Positions 26,813 through 35,413 of a stretch of 64,000 nt of DNA are shown here, one piece after another (position 1 is the stretch's first letter; the number at the start of each line of letters is the position of its first letter). The notes beneath the pieces are model-generated. The model made no database searches. It worked only from the letters and a program-made list of their open reading frames with translations, and was not told where the DNA came from. The position numbers and the translations under genes were made by a program. This stretch comes from Pseudomonas sp. S09G 359 (GTDB taxonomy: Bacteria > Pseudomonadota > Gammaproteobacteria > Pseudomonadales > Pseudomonadaceae). Location: the NCBI RefSeq assembly GCF_002843605.1, contig NZ_CP025263.1, positions 1,556,501-1,620,500 of the forward strand, written 5' to 3'.

Positions 26813-27961
26813 TTACTCCCCCTGGCCAGCAGCGGCAGCAGGAGCTGGAGCAGAACCGGCAGGTTTGGCGTTGCCGGCGTCCTTGACCTGGACTTCGATG
26901 CCCGGCTTGACGTACTGCAAGCCTTCAGTAATCACACGGTCACCGGCGTCGAGGCCTTTTTCCACCAGCCAATAAGCGCCGGCAGTACGGTTGGCGACCA
27001 GTACGCGTTGCTCGACCTTGTTGTCCTTGTTCACCACCAGCGCCGTCGGGATGCCCTTGAGGTCGCGGGTCACGCCTTGCTGTGGTGCCAGGATGGCCTT
27101 GCTGTTCACACCGGCTTGCAGCTGGGCGTGCACGAACATGCCCGGCAGCAGGGTGTGGTCAGGGTTCGGGAACACGGCGCGCAGGGTCACGGAGCCGGTG
27201 GTCTGGTCAACCGACACTTCGGAGAACTCCAGCTTACCGTCCTGGCCGTAGTCGCTGCCGTCTTCCAGGGTCAGCTTGACCTTGGCCGCATTGGCGCCGG
27301 CTTTTTCCAGCTGACCGCTTTCCAGGTCGCGGCGCAGTTTCAGCATTTCAGCCGAAGACTGCGTGACGTCGACGTAGATCGGGTCCAGTTGCTGGATCAC
27401 CGCCATGGCGTCGGTCTGGCCGCTGCTCACCAGCGCGCCTTCGGTCACCGAAGAACGGCCGATACGCCCGGAGATCGGCGCGAACACTTTGGTGTAACGC
27501 ACGTTGATCTGGGCGGTTTGAACGTTTGCTTCCGAAGTCATGCGGTTGGCGACGGCAGTGTCGTATTCCTGACGGCTCACGGCTTGCTCATCGACCAACT
27601 GCTTGTAGCGGTCGGTGATCGACTTGGTCTGGGTCAGGCTGGCTTGCGCGCTTTTGAGCGTGGCTTCATAGACCGACGGGTCGATCTGATAAAGCTGCTG
27701 GCCTTCCTTCACGTCCGCGCCTTCCTTGAACAGGCGCTTGAGAATGATGCCGTTGACCTGTGGGCGAACTTCCGCGATGCGGTAGGCGGTGGTGCGGCCT
27801 GGCAGCTCGGAGGTCAGGGTATAGGCTTGCGGTTGAATGGTGACCACGCCGACCTGAGGGGTTTGAGCGGGCGGAGCCGCTTCTTCCTTTTTACATCCGC
27901 TGAGCAGCGATGCCAGGGCGACGGCAGTGACCAGAGCGGTAACAGCTGGCTTAAGTTGCAT
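26813..27961 (-). CDS. ttgA: RND efflux periplasmic adaptor lipoprotein (TtgA/EmhA/MexA)
   Basis: 382 residues from ATG 27961 (MQLKPAVTALVTAV), with GAGG before it; a 20-residue upstream extension is unlikely. The lipobox is LLSGC (Cys23). Then come a barrel-sandwich half (VVTIQPQAYTLTSELPGRTTAYRIAEVRPQVNGIILKR), an alpha hairpin (YEATLKSAQASLTQTKSITDRYKQL), a beta barrel and a membrane-proximal domain. It joins the pump to the outer channel. First gene of the operon, controlled by the divergent TetR repressor through the operator at about 28051-28080. Confidence 0.93.
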   Translation of the reverse strand: MQLKPAVTALVTAVALASLLSGCKKEEAAPPAQTPQVGVVTIQPQAYTLTSELPGRTTAYRIAEVRPQVNGIILKRLFKEGADVKEGQQLYQIDPSVYEATLKSAQASLTQTKSITDRYKQLVDEQAVSRQEYDTAVANRMTSEANVQTAQINVRYTKVFAPISGRIGRSSVTEGALVSSGQTDAMAVIQQLDPIYVDVTQSSAEMLKLRRDLESGQLEKAGANAAKVKLTLEDGSDYGQDGKLEFSEVSVDQTTGSVTLRAVFPNPDHTLLPGMFVHAQLQAGVNSKAILAPQQGVTRDLKGIPTALVVNKDNKVEQRVLVANRTAGAYWLVEKGLDAGDRVITEGLQYVKPGIEVQVKDAGNAKPAGSAPAPAAAAGQGE

Positions 27962-28050
27962 GAAGATCCTCGGGTCAGGCGCGCAGGGTGCGCACAAGAA
28001 GGGTGGAAGGGTAAAAAACAAGCCGTGAGTGGATAAGTAGCTTGCTACGC

Positions 28051-28080
28051 AATATACTTACGTTCATGGTTGTTTGTAAA
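28051..28080 (-). promoter_or_regulatory. TtgR/EmhR operator overlapping the efflux promoter
   Basis: On the reverse strand TTTACAAACAACCATGAACG continues into TAAGTATATT. This is nearly the known ttgABC operator of P. putida. TTTACA can serve as -35 and TATATT as -10 with 18 bases between. Binding of the repressor here would block the efflux operon. Confidence 0.88.
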
Positions 28081-28247
28081 CTCTTGACAGGCTTCGCGGA
28101 ATGTTGACAAAGCAACGCCCAAAGCCTCGATTCCATTACGTTCGGCACCCATGACGGTGTCGTCCCACAAATATTCAGATGATCGTCAACGTCTATTAAC
28201 GTTGCGTTAACGATAGTCTCAAGTGTCCTGATTGAGGTTTTACTGCC

Positions 28248-28880
28248 ATGGTTCGTCGTACCAAAGAGGAAGCTCAGGAGACGCGCAGCCAGATTCTCGA
28301 TGCCGCCGAGCAAGCCTTTTATGAGCGCGGTGTCGCGCGGACCACGTTGGCGGACATCGCCGCGCTGGCCGGGGTGACGCGCGGTGCCATCTATTGGCAT
28401 TTCAGCAACAAGTCCGACTTGCTGCAGGCGCTGCTCGACACGCTGCATGAGCCCCTGGACGAGTTGGCGCGCGCCAGCGAAAGCGAGGATGAGCTCGATC
28501 CGCTGGGCTGCATGCGCAAGTTGCTCATTCGTCTTTACCATCAGGTGGCCCTGGACCCGAAGACCCGGCGCATCAACGAGATTTTGTTTCATAAGTGCGA
28601 GTTCACCGATGAAATGTGTGACATGCGCCGTCAACGCCAGACCCATAGCCTGGAGTGCAACCTGCGTATCGGCCTGACATTGCGTAACGCGGTCCATCGT
28701 GGGCAGCTTCCGGAAAACCTCGACACTACGCGTGGAGCGGTGTGCATCCACGCCTTCATCCACGGCTTGATCGGCCAGTGGTTACTGGTGCCCGACAGCT
28801 TTCAATTGCACCAGGAAGCCGAACGTTGGGTGGACGCCGGGCTGGACATGCTGCGCCTGAGCCCTAGCCTGCGCAATTGA
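28248..28880 (+). CDS. ttgR: TetR-family repressor of the efflux operon (TtgR/EmhR)
   Basis: 210 residues. The N-terminus [20 protein letters not shown] and the helix-turn-helix (about residues 33-52, [20 protein letters not shown]) are almost those of P. putida TtgR. The ligand domain keeps the [14 protein letters not shown] segment, and the end is [15 protein letters not shown]. TtgR binds flavonoids, phenolics and antibiotics and then releases the operator. It is divergent from ttgABC with the operator in between, so it also controls itself. In P. fluorescens the name emhR is used. Confidence 0.94.
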   Translation: MVRRTKEEAQETRSQILDAAEQAFYERGVARTTLADIAALAGVTRGAIYWHFSNKSDLLQALLDTLHEPLDELARASESEDELDPLGCMRKLLIRLYHQVALDPKTRRINEILFHKCEFTDEMCDMRRQRQTHSLECNLRIGLTLRNAVHRGQLPENLDTTRGAVCIHAFIHGLIGQWLLVPDSFQLHQEAERWVDAGLDMLRLSPSLRN

Positions 28881-29070
28881 GACAAAATGCGTAATTGCAT
28901 CAGGTTGTGTCAACAGTAAAGCCTAAGGACAGTCAATCGTCCTTCTGCCTGATTGGTGGGGTGACTTTATATACGGGCTGGCGGGCGGTTGATAGGTAGC
29001 CGCCTAAGTATTTTGTAGCGATTTTGTTGCGGTTCTGTGAAGCAATGTTTCTCAGGGCTGCATAAGTCAA

Positions 29071-29194
29071 AAATGTGGGAGGGGCGGTGCGACGATTCGA
29101 CTTGCCCCCGATAGCGGTCTGTCAGTTGAAACAACTGACACTGAACCACCGCCATCGGGGGCAAGTCGAATCGTCGCACCGCCCCTCCCACATT
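29071..29194. repeat. REPIN with both arms carrying the TCGAATCGTCGCACCG insert
   Basis: AAATGTGGGAGGGGCGGTGC with GACGATTCGACTTGCCCCC is mirrored by GGGGGCAAGTCGAATCGTCG with CACCGCCCCTCCCACAT. Both stems contain the same extra segment compared with plain copies. The intergenic stretch 28881-29213 holds this element, a weak AAGGAC/GTCCTT hairpin near 28925, and no gene. Confidence 0.88.
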
Positions 29195-29213
29195 GATTTT
29201 GTGTTGCAGGTGA

Positions 29214-30269
29214 TTAGATCGCCAGCGTCGGGTAGTCGATATAGCCAACCGGGCCCTTGCTATAGAAGGTGTCCGGGCGCGGGTCGTTCAGCGGCGCGTC
29301 GGCCTTCAGGCGTGCCGGCAGGTCGGGGTTGGCAATAAAGGGGACGCCCCAGGCCACTGCATCAGCCTTGCCTTCAGCCAGCCAGGCATTGGCGCTGTCC
29401 TTGGTAAAGCGCTCGTTGGCGATGTACGCGCCGCCGAAGGCTTTTTTCAGTTGTGGGCCGAGGCTGTCTGCGCCTTCCTTCTCACGCGAGCAGATAAACG
29501 CGATACCACGCTTGCCCAGTTCACTGGCGACGTAGGTGAAGGTTTCTGCCAGGTTGTCGTCGCCCATGTCGTGGGAGTCGGCACGCGGTGCCAGGTGCAC
29601 ACCCACACGCCCGGCGCCCCAGACTTCGATGGCCGCGTCGGTCACTTCCAGCAGCAGGCGCGCACGGTTTTCCAGGGAGCCGCCGTACTGGTCGGTGCGC
29701 TGGTTGGTGCTGCTTTGCAGGAACTGGTCGAGCAGGTAGCCGTTGGCGCCGTGGATTTCCACGCCGTCGAAGCCGGCGGCCTTGGCGTTCTCGGCACCGG
29801 TGCGGTAGGCGTCGACGATGTCGGCGATTTCAGCGGTTTCCAGGGCACGTGGGGTTGGGTAGTCGGCCAGTGGGCGAACCAGGCTGACATGGCCTTTTGG
29901 CTGGATGGCGCTCGGTGCCACCGGGGTTTCGCCGTTCAGGTAGGACTCATGGGAGATGCGGCCCACATGCCACAGTTGCAGGAAGATCTTGCCGCCCGCG
30001 CCGTGGATCGCCTTGGTCACGTTGGCCCAGCCGCGCACCTGGTCGTTGGACCAGATGCCCGGGGTATCCGGGTAGCCCACGCCCAGCGGCGTGACGGAGG
30101 TGGCTTCGCTGAGGATCAGCCCGGCGGACGCGCGTTGTACGTAGTATTCAGCCATCAGGGCGTTGGGCACGCGACCGGCGTCGGCACGGCAGCGGGTCAG
30201 CGGCGCCATGATGATGCGGTTCGACAGTTCCAGGTCGCCCAGTTTGATCGGATCGAAAATAGTCGTCAT
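29214..30269 (-). CDS. xenB: old-yellow-enzyme alkene/nitro reductase, xenobiotic reductase XenB type
   Basis: 351 residues from ATG 30269 (MTTIFDPIKLGDLELSNRII). FMN-binding TIM barrel of the OYE family. Landmarks are MAPLTRCRADAGRVPN, LWHVGRISH, and the substrate-anion-binding pair in VEIHGANGYLLDQFLQ (HxxN). The sequence closely follows P. putida XenB and E. coli NemA. These enzymes reduce electrophilic alkenes, N-ethylmaleimide and nitroaromatics with NAD(P)H. It is the third gene of an arsR-MFS-xenB operon, 28 bases after the MFS gene. Confidence 0.9.
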   Translation of the reverse strand: MTTIFDPIKLGDLELSNRIIMAPLTRCRADAGRVPNALMAEYYVQRASAGLILSEATSVTPLGVGYPDTPGIWSNDQVRGWANVTKAIHGAGGKIFLQLWHVGRISHESYLNGETPVAPSAIQPKGHVSLVRPLADYPTPRALETAEIADIVDAYRTGAENAKAAGFDGVEIHGANGYLLDQFLQSSTNQRTDQYGGSLENRARLLLEVTDAAIEVWGAGRVGVHLAPRADSHDMGDDNLAETFTYVASELGKRGIAFICSREKEGADSLGPQLKKAFGGAYIANERFTKDSANAWLAEGKADAVAWGVPFIANPDLPARLKADAPLNDPRPDTFYSKGPVGYIDYPTLAI

Positions 30270-30297
30270 GGGTAAACACCTTGCTCTTGGAAGTTGA

Positions 30298-31464
30298 TCA
30301 GTTGGTCGCAGGGGCCAGGTCGGCATCGCCGCTCTGACGGAAAGTAATCAAGGTCACCAGCAGCGCCAGGATCGCCAGGGCCGCAGCGGCCAGTGGCACG
30401 CTGGTCAGGCCGAAGCCGTGGGCAATCACACTGCCGCCGACCCAGGCACCGAGGGCGTTGCCGATGTTGAAGGCGCCGATGTTCAAGGTGGACACCAGGT
30501 TCGGTGCGGCCTTGCCGAAGGTCACCACGTTGATCTGCAACGCCGGCACGGCAGCAAACGAGGCGGTGGCCCACAGGAACAGGGTGATTTCAGTCGGGAT
30601 TAGCGCGACGCTGGTCCAGCTCAGCGCGGTGGACACCACCGCCATGCTGATGAACACGCCGATCAACGTGGCTGCCAGGCGCTTGTCCGCCAGCTTGCCG
30701 CCGATGATGTTGCCCACGGTGAGGCCCAGGCCGATCAGCAGCAGGGTCCAGGTCACGCCTTTGGGCGATACGCCGGTGACATCGCCGAGCAGTGGCGCAA
30801 CATAAGTGAAGAGGGTGAACATCGAGGCGGCGAACAGTGCGGTCATGCTCAACGACAGCCAGATGCCGGCGCCCTTGAGGGCCGCCAGTTCGGCGCGCAT
30901 GTCGAGTTTTTCTTCATCGCGCTTGGCCGGCAGGAAGCGGATCAGGCCGATCAACGCCACTACCCCAATCACCGTCACGGCCCAGAAGGTCGAGCGCCAG
31001 CCGGCTTCCTGGCCAAGTGCAGTGCCCAGCGGCACGCCCAGCACGTTGGCCAGGGTCAGGCCGGTGAACATCAAGGCCACGGCCGAAGCGCGTTTGTTGG
31101 CCGGCACCAGGTTGGCGGCCACCACCGAACCAATCCCAAAGAACGCGCCATGGCAGAGTGCCGTGACCACGCGGGCAAACATCAGCACGTTGTAGTCACT
31201 GGCCAGGGCGCAGAGCAGGTTGCCGACAATAAAAATGCCCATCAACGCGACCAGCGCGGCCTTGCGTGGCAGCTTGGCGGTGGCCAGTGCCATGAAGGGT
31301 GCGCCGATGGCCACGCCCAGGGCGTAGCCGGTGACCAGCCAACCGGCGCCGGGGATCGACACGCCGAGGTCCGCCGCCACATCGGGCAACAAGCCCATGA
31401 TGACGAACTCGGTGGTGCCGATGGCGAAGGCGCTCAGGGCCAGTATGAGTAGCGAGAGGGGCAT
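30298..31464 (-). CDS. MFS transporter, DHA1 (AraJ/drug-efflux-like)
   Basis: 388 residues, 12 predicted membrane segments. It begins MPLSLLILALSAFAIGTTEF, and GTTEFVIMGLLPDVAADLGV is the segment 1 signature of the AraJ/NepI-type DHA1 exporters. AAGGAA precedes the ATG. It lies between arsR and xenB in one operon. Export of the same electrophile or drug that XenB detoxifies is a reasonable inference; the substrate is not known. Confidence 0.88.
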   Translation of the reverse strand: MPLSLLILALSAFAIGTTEFVIMGLLPDVAADLGVSIPGAGWLVTGYALGVAIGAPFMALATAKLPRKAALVALMGIFIVGNLLCALASDYNVLMFARVVTALCHGAFFGIGSVVAANLVPANKRASAVALMFTGLTLANVLGVPLGTALGQEAGWRSTFWAVTVIGVVALIGLIRFLPAKRDEEKLDMRAELAALKGAGIWLSLSMTALFAASMFTLFTYVAPLLGDVTGVSPKGVTWTLLLIGLGLTVGNIIGGKLADKRLAATLIGVFISMAVVSTALSWTSVALIPTEITLFLWATASFAAVPALQINVVTFGKAAPNLVSTLNIGAFNIGNALGAWVGGSVIAHGFGLTSVPLAAAALAILALLVTLITFRQSGDADLAPATN

Positions 31465-31477
31465 TATCGTTTCCTTG

Positions 31478-31804
31478 TTACAGCGCTGCGTTGTCGTCCG
31501 CGCTGAGTTCGGTGGTGAGCGCAGCGAGGAAGGCTTGGATCACTTCCTCATTGCGTTTGAAAAAGTGCCACTGCCCGGCCTTCTGGCTGCTGATCAAACC
31601 CGCCCGCTGCAAGGTGGCCAGGTGGGCCGACACGGTCGACTGGGACAGGCCGCAGCGCTGGTCGATCTGCCCGGCGCAAATGCCGTATTCGTGGTTGTGC
31701 AGTTGCTCGGGGAATTGCACTTTCGGGTCTTTCAGCCAGGTGAGGATGTCTCGTCGTACTGGGTGCGCCAGGGCTTTTATTATTTCGTCGAGGTCGATGG
31801 ACAT
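31478..31804 (-). CDS. ArsR-family repressor (possible thiol-based sensor)
   Basis: 108 residues from ATG 31804 (MSIDLDEIIKALAHPVRRDI). A winged helix-turn-helix with the recognition region CGLSQSTVSAHLATLQRAGL and a C-terminal dimer helix. Two cysteines flank the helix-turn-helix start (YGICAGQIDQRCGLSQ). The arsenic motif ELCVCD is absent. It is followed after 13 bases by the MFS gene and then xenB. Three similar boxes in its promoter are probably its operators. Sensing of electrophiles by cysteine is plausible from the XenB partner but not proven. Confidence 0.88.
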   Translation of the reverse strand: MSIDLDEIIKALAHPVRRDILTWLKDPKVQFPEQLHNHEYGICAGQIDQRCGLSQSTVSAHLATLQRAGLISSQKAGQWHFFKRNEEVIQAFLAALTTELSADDNAAL

Positions 31805-31828
31805 GGCAGGTGCTCGGTGTCGTAAAGC

Positions 31829-31927
31829 GTTATATCGCGATGAGGCGAACCTTAAATCGTTATATCCCGATATACCAATATGATTTTGCTCTGAGGTCAG
31901 GCTAAATCGGTATATCGGGTTATAACG
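31829..31927. promoter_or_regulatory. three ArsR operator-like boxes in the arsR-acpH divergent promoter
   Basis: CGTTATATCGCGA (31829-31841), CGTTATATCCCGATATAC (31858-31875) and, on the reverse strand, CGTTATAACCCGATATACCG (31927-31908). All share GTTATATCxCGAT and are partly palindromic. They span the whole 154-base gap, so binding may also affect acpH. Confidence 0.75.
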
Positions 31928-31958
31928 ATACGTTGGCGTCAGTGCTAGACTGCGCGCC

Positions 31959-32543
31959 ATGAATTATCTCGCACATCTACACCTGGGCGGCCAACTTCCT
32001 GCGCAAATGCTGGGCAGCCTCTATGGCGACTTCGTCAAAGGCCGCCTGCAGGGCCAGTTCAGCCCGCAAATCGAATCGGCGATTCAGTTGCATCGCTCGA
32101 TTGACCGCTTTACCGATAGCCACCCATTGGTCGGCGAAGCATTGTCGCGTTTCAGCCTCACCCGCAGGCGGTATGCCGGGATCGTCCTCGATGTGTTTTT
32201 CGATCACTGCCTGGCACGGGATTGGGCGTTGTATGCCGACCAACCGCTGGAGCACTTCACCTCGCAGGTGTACCGCGTGCTGGCAGCCGAGCCGCAGTTG
32301 CCGGGGCGGCTGGCGCAGATTGCGCCCTGGATGGCAGCGGATGACTGGCTGGGCTCGTACCGCGAGTTCGCGGTGATGGAGCAGGTGTTGCGGGGGATCT
32401 CGCGGCGGCTGACGCAGCCGGAGGAGTTGGGGTTTGCGATGCAGGAGTTGCGGGAGCTTTATGAGCCGTTGAGTGATGACTTCCGGGTGTTCTATCCAAA
32501 GTTACAGGCGTTTGCACAAACCCAGCTGACTACTGATATCTAA
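31959..32543 (+). CDS. acpH: acyl carrier protein phosphodiesterase (AcpH)
   Basis: 194 residues. It begins MNYLAHLHLGG, the AcpH hallmark, and has the HD-like pattern HRSIDRFTD, then FDHCLARDW and FYPKLQ, as in E. coli AcpH (193 residues). AcpH removes the 4'-phosphopantetheine group from holo-ACP, giving apo-ACP. It is divergent from the arsR operon. A REP element starts in its stop codon (TAAATGTGGG). Confidence 0.9.
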   Translation: MNYLAHLHLGGQLPAQMLGSLYGDFVKGRLQGQFSPQIESAIQLHRSIDRFTDSHPLVGEALSRFSLTRRRYAGIVLDVFFDHCLARDWALYADQPLEHFTSQVYRVLAAEPQLPGRLAQIAPWMAADDWLGSYREFAVMEQVLRGISRRLTQPEELGFAMQELRELYEPLSDDFRVFYPKLQAFAQTQLTTDI

Positions 32544-32589
32544 ATGTGGGAGGGGGCAAGTCGAATCGTCGCACCGCCCCTCCCACATT
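32542..32589. repeat. single REP hairpin with insert, abutting the acpH stop
   Basis: AAATGTGGGAGGGG pairs with CCCCTCCCACATT; the loop carries GCAAGTCGAATCGTCGCACCG. The first bases are the AA of the acpH TAA stop. Confidence 0.85.
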
Positions 32590-32608
32590 GGAATTGTGTT
32601 TACTTCAT

Positions 32609-33400
32609 TCAAGCAGCATACGCAGGTCGAGCATCCACTTGTTCAGCCTCTGGAACCGGCCCAAACAACGCCTTCTGCACCGCCTGCTGCGCCTGATACG
32701 CCAGCGCCGCACGTTCCTGCCCGGCGCAGGCAATCGGCTTGAGCACATGGATTTCCACATCGCCCTGGTCATTGCCGAACAGCCGCATCAAGTGCGAGAG
32801 CAAATCATCATCGCCAATAAACGGCGCCAGCGGGTCCACCTGGCCATCGCGCAGGTAACGGATCGCCACGGGCTGCAGCGCCACATCCGCGTCGATCGCA
32901 CTGGCCAGCAAGCGCCCGTGGAACGTGCGCAGGCTGCGCCCGTCAGTGGTGGTGCCTTCCGGGAACATCAGCAGCGGGTGCTGTTGCTCCAGGTGACGGG
33001 TCATCTGTTTGCGGATCAACTGGCTGTCGCCCGAGCCGCGGCGGATAAACAAACTGCCGGCCTTGGCCGCTAACCAGCCAGCCACCGGCCAGGTACGCAC
33101 TTCGGCCTTGGACAGGAACGACATCGGCGCCACCGCGCCGAGCAATGGAATATCGGTCCAAGACACGTGATTGCTCACCCACAGCATCGGCTGCGTCGGC
33201 AACTCGCCGTGCACCGTTACGCGAAAGGGCAGGGCGTTGGTCAGCCGCGCCATAAAGAATCGTGACCAGCGCTGGCGGCGCACCATCGAGTTGGCAACCC
33301 CCAGGCGCTCAAACAAACCAAACACACTGGCCATGCTCAACCCCAGCGCCACCACCAGCAACACGCGGGCAATGCGCCCGTACACGCGCAGGCGGCTCAT
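32609..33400 (-). CDS. olsA: lyso-ornithine lipid acyltransferase OlsA (PlsC family)
   Basis: 263 residues. The ATG at 33400 shares one base with the olsB stop (TGATG). A hydrophobic N-terminal helix (residues about 8-30) anchors it to the inner membrane. The acyltransferase motif NHVSWTD (His78, Asp83) and the second block FPEGTTT are intact. It adds the second fatty acid to lyso-ornithine lipid. Pairing with OlsB fixes its role; by sequence alone a lysophosphatidic acid acyltransferase could be considered. Confidence 0.9.
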   Translation of the reverse strand: MSRLRVYGRIARVLLVVALGLSMASVFGLFERLGVANSMVRRQRWSRFFMARLTNALPFRVTVHGELPTQPMLWVSNHVSWTDIPLLGAVAPMSFLSKAEVRTWPVAGWLAAKAGSLFIRRGSGDSQLIRKQMTRHLEQQHPLLMFPEGTTTDGRSLRTFHGRLLASAIDADVALQPVAIRYLRDGQVDPLAPFIGDDDLLSHLMRLFGNDQGDVEIHVLKPIACAGQERAALAYQAQQAVQKALFGPVPEAEQVDARPAYAA

Positions 33401-34155
33401 CACATTGCAGCCTTGAAGTGGCGGGCGTAACGCGGGCATAACTCATCGCGCTTGAGCAGGATGAATACGTCGGCCACCTGGAAGTCTTCATCCCAGCACG
33501 GCTCGCCGCAGATCTTCGCGCCCAGGCGCATATAGGCCTTGAGCAACGGCGGCATTTCCGCGATCACGTTAGACGGCAGGTCCAGCGCCGGCAGCGGTTT
33601 TTTCGGTTCGGCGCGCAGGTGTTCGTTGCACAAGTAGCGTTCGCGCAGGCGCTGCATGATCGCGTGTGCCTGGATGCCGCCGTCGTGCATCGGGATGCTC
33701 GCGCAGCCCATCAGGTAGCTGTAGCCGCCCTGGTTGAGCACTTCGGCCAACTCGCCCCAGAGCACGGCGATGGTGCCGCCGTTGCGGTAGGCCGGGTCGA
33801 CGCAGGTACGGCCGATTTCCAGGATCGGGCCTTGCAGGTGCAGCAGGCCGTGCAGGCTGAATTCTTCTTCGCTGTAGAACCGGCCCAAGGTGCTGGCGGC
33901 CTGGTGGTCGAGCAAACGGGTGGTGGCTACCAATCGACCGCTGTTCATGTCGCGCACACCGATGTGGCTGCAGTGAACATCATAGTCATCCATGTCCAGA
34001 CCCAGTTCCGCACCTTTCAGCTTGGCGTTGAACTCGCCGCTGAACACGTTGAAACGCAGGGCCTGGGCTTCCTGCAAAGCCTTGGCGCCAACCAGGCGTT
34101 CGGCTTGCAGACGGCGTTCATTGCCGGTGTCGCTGATGCGGGCGATCTGAGTCAT
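33400..34155 (-). CDS. olsB: ornithine N-acyltransferase OlsB (GNAT-like)
   Basis: 251 residues from ATG 34155 ([20 protein letters not shown]). The OlsB/hemolysin-like acyltransferase pattern is clear: [55 protein letters not shown] and LMGCASIP. It transfers a 3-hydroxyacyl chain from ACP to ornithine, the first step to ornithine lipids, which replace phospholipids when phosphate is scarce. It is translationally coupled to olsA. Three PhoB half-sites lie upstream, consistent with phosphate control. Confidence 0.92.
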   Translation of the reverse strand: MTQIARISDTGNERRLQAERLVGAKALQEAQALRFNVFSGEFNAKLKGAELGLDMDDYDVHCSHIGVRDMNSGRLVATTRLLDHQAASTLGRFYSEEEFSLHGLLHLQGPILEIGRTCVDPAYRNGGTIAVLWGELAEVLNQGGYSYLMGCASIPMHDGGIQAHAIMQRLRERYLCNEHLRAEPKKPLPALDLPSNVIAEMPPLLKAYMRLGAKICGEPCWDEDFQVADVFILLKRDELCPRYARHFKAAM

Positions 34156-34238
34156 GGCGAATCTCCGAGTGCCGGCCACTTACCGGCCGGTCGACTTGTT
34201 TGTCCAAACTCAGGCTATGTAGCCCCGGTGTCATCTCC

Positions 34239-34267
34239 ATGAAGTTACGGTGACGGTTGGATGACAG
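34239..34267 (-). promoter_or_regulatory. Pho box (three PhoB half-sites) for olsBA
   Basis: On the reverse strand CTGTCAT-CCAA-CCGTCAC-CGTA-ACTTCAT: 7-base half-sites with 4-base spacers, giving the exact 11-base period of PhoB sites. It lies about 85-110 bases before the olsB ATG. Confidence 0.75.
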
Positions 34268-34272
34268 CCCCT

Positions 34273-34290
34273 CTGTAGCAAATCTGTCAC
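34273..34290 (+). promoter_or_regulatory. Pho-box-like direct repeat for the serine hydrolase gene
   Basis: CTGTAGC-AAAT-CTGTCAC: two half-sites with 4 bases between, close to the consensus CTGTCAT-N4-CTGTCAT. It lies 50 bases before the ATG at 34340 and in the opposite orientation to the olsBA box. Confidence 0.6.
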
Positions 34291-34339
34291 CGGCCTCGGC
34301 TAGGCTCGCGGGCTTGAATGCCCCCTTGAGTTTGCGTCC

Positions 34340-35413
34340 ATGGTCAGAGGCCTGTTGTGTGTTGCCCTGTTGTTAGCCACCGTTACTGCCCGCGCCGAAA
34401 GCTGGCCAGACAAGGATTGGGCCAAGGCCACGCCACTCGCCGGCCCGGCCGTCGAAGCCCTCGACAGGTACGCGTTCCCTCCGCGTGACGACACCACCCG
34501 CCAAGGCATCCGCACCGATGCGCTGCTGGTGATCCGCGACGGTGAAATCATCTATGAACGCTACGCCGCGCCCACCACCGCCAGTACGCCGCACCTGACC
34601 TGGTCCATCAGCAAAAGCCTGATGGCCACCGTGCTTGGCGTGGCCTATGGCGACAACCGCTTCAAATTGAACGACCCCGTAGCGCGCTTCTACCCGCCGA
34701 TGAAGCAACACCCCACGGTGACCATGGCCGACCTGCTGCACTGGGCCTCGGGCCTGGACTGGCAGGAAGACTACGAATACGCCCCGCTGAAATCCTCGGT
34801 GGTAGCGATGCTCTACACCCGTGGCCGCGCCGACATGGCCGAGTTTGCCGCCAACACCGAGGCGTCCAGCGCCCCGGGCCAGGCCTTCCGTTATTCCAGC
34901 GGAGACAGCAATATCCTGTCCGCCGCGCTCAAGGGCATGCTTGGCCACAAGGCGTATATGAGCTACCCGTGGGACGCGCTGTTCAAGCCGCTGGGCATTC
35001 GCAACGCCACCTGGGAAACCGACGCCGACGAAACTTTTGTCGCCTCGTCCTACGCCTACCTGACCGCCCGCGACCTGGCACGCGTCGGTCTGTTGATGGC
35101 ACGGGACGGACGCTGGGGGGAGCAACAGTTGCTGCCTAAAGCCTGGGTCGATTTCAATCTCCAGCCGTTCGACAAGTACAAGGCGGGCCAGGACGAAGCC
35201 GTACCGGGCGGCCATTGGTGGCTCAACCAGGGCGTGCCCCGGCCCTGGCTCGACGCCCCCGCCGACACCTTCGCCGCCCTCGGCCACTGGGGCCAGGCGC
35301 TGTACGTGATGCCCGCCGAACACCTGGTGATCGTGCGCTACGGCGACGACCGCGACGGCAGCTATCGCCATAACGAACTGCTCAAGCACGTGCTCGCGGC
35401 GGTGCAACCATGA
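34340..35413 (+). CDS. secreted serine hydrolase of the class C beta-lactamase/esterase fold
   Basis: 357 residues with a Sec signal (RGLLCVALLLATVTARA). The SxxK motif is SISK (Ser89, Lys92). A Tyr motif is likely in FRYSSGDSN, and GHWGQ stands for the third box. These are features of the serine beta-lactamase-like family (6-aminohexanoate-dimer hydrolases, EstB esterases), not of a classical AmpC. A Pho-box-like repeat precedes it, so it may be made under phosphate starvation. It overlaps the next small gene by 4 bases. Substrate unknown. Confidence 0.85.
   Translation: MVRGLLCVALLLATVTARAESWPDKDWAKATPLAGPAVEALDRYAFPPRDDTTRQGIRTDALLVIRDGEIIYERYAAPTTASTPHLTWSISKSLMATVLGVAYGDNRFKLNDPVARFYPPMKQHPTVTMADLLHWASGLDWQEDYEYAPLKSSVVAMLYTRGRADMAEFAANTEASSAPGQAFRYSSGDSNILSAALKGMLGHKAYMSYPWDALFKPLGIRNATWETDADETFVASSYAYLTARDLARVGLLMARDGRWGEQQLLPKAWVDFNLQPFDKYKAGQDEAVPGGHWWLNQGVPRPWLDAPADTFAALGHWGQALYVMPAEHLVIVRYGDDRDGSYRHNELLKHVLAAVQP

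Noticed and set aside
23651..28036. Very long open frame (over 1400 codons) antisense to the efflux operon.
   Set aside because: It is the antisense shadow of ttgABC in GC-rich DNA, His/Gln/Gly/Arg-rich, without protein-like domains.
28881..29070. Possible small RNA or terminator after ttgR (AAGGAC/GTCCTT hairpin).
   Set aside because: The stem is only six bases, has no T-run and no promoter could be identified.
34340..35413. Serine hydrolase considered as an AmpC beta-lactamase.
   Set aside because: It has the SxxK box but not the AmpC YAN and KTG boxes; the pattern fits the wider esterase/amide hydrolase family.
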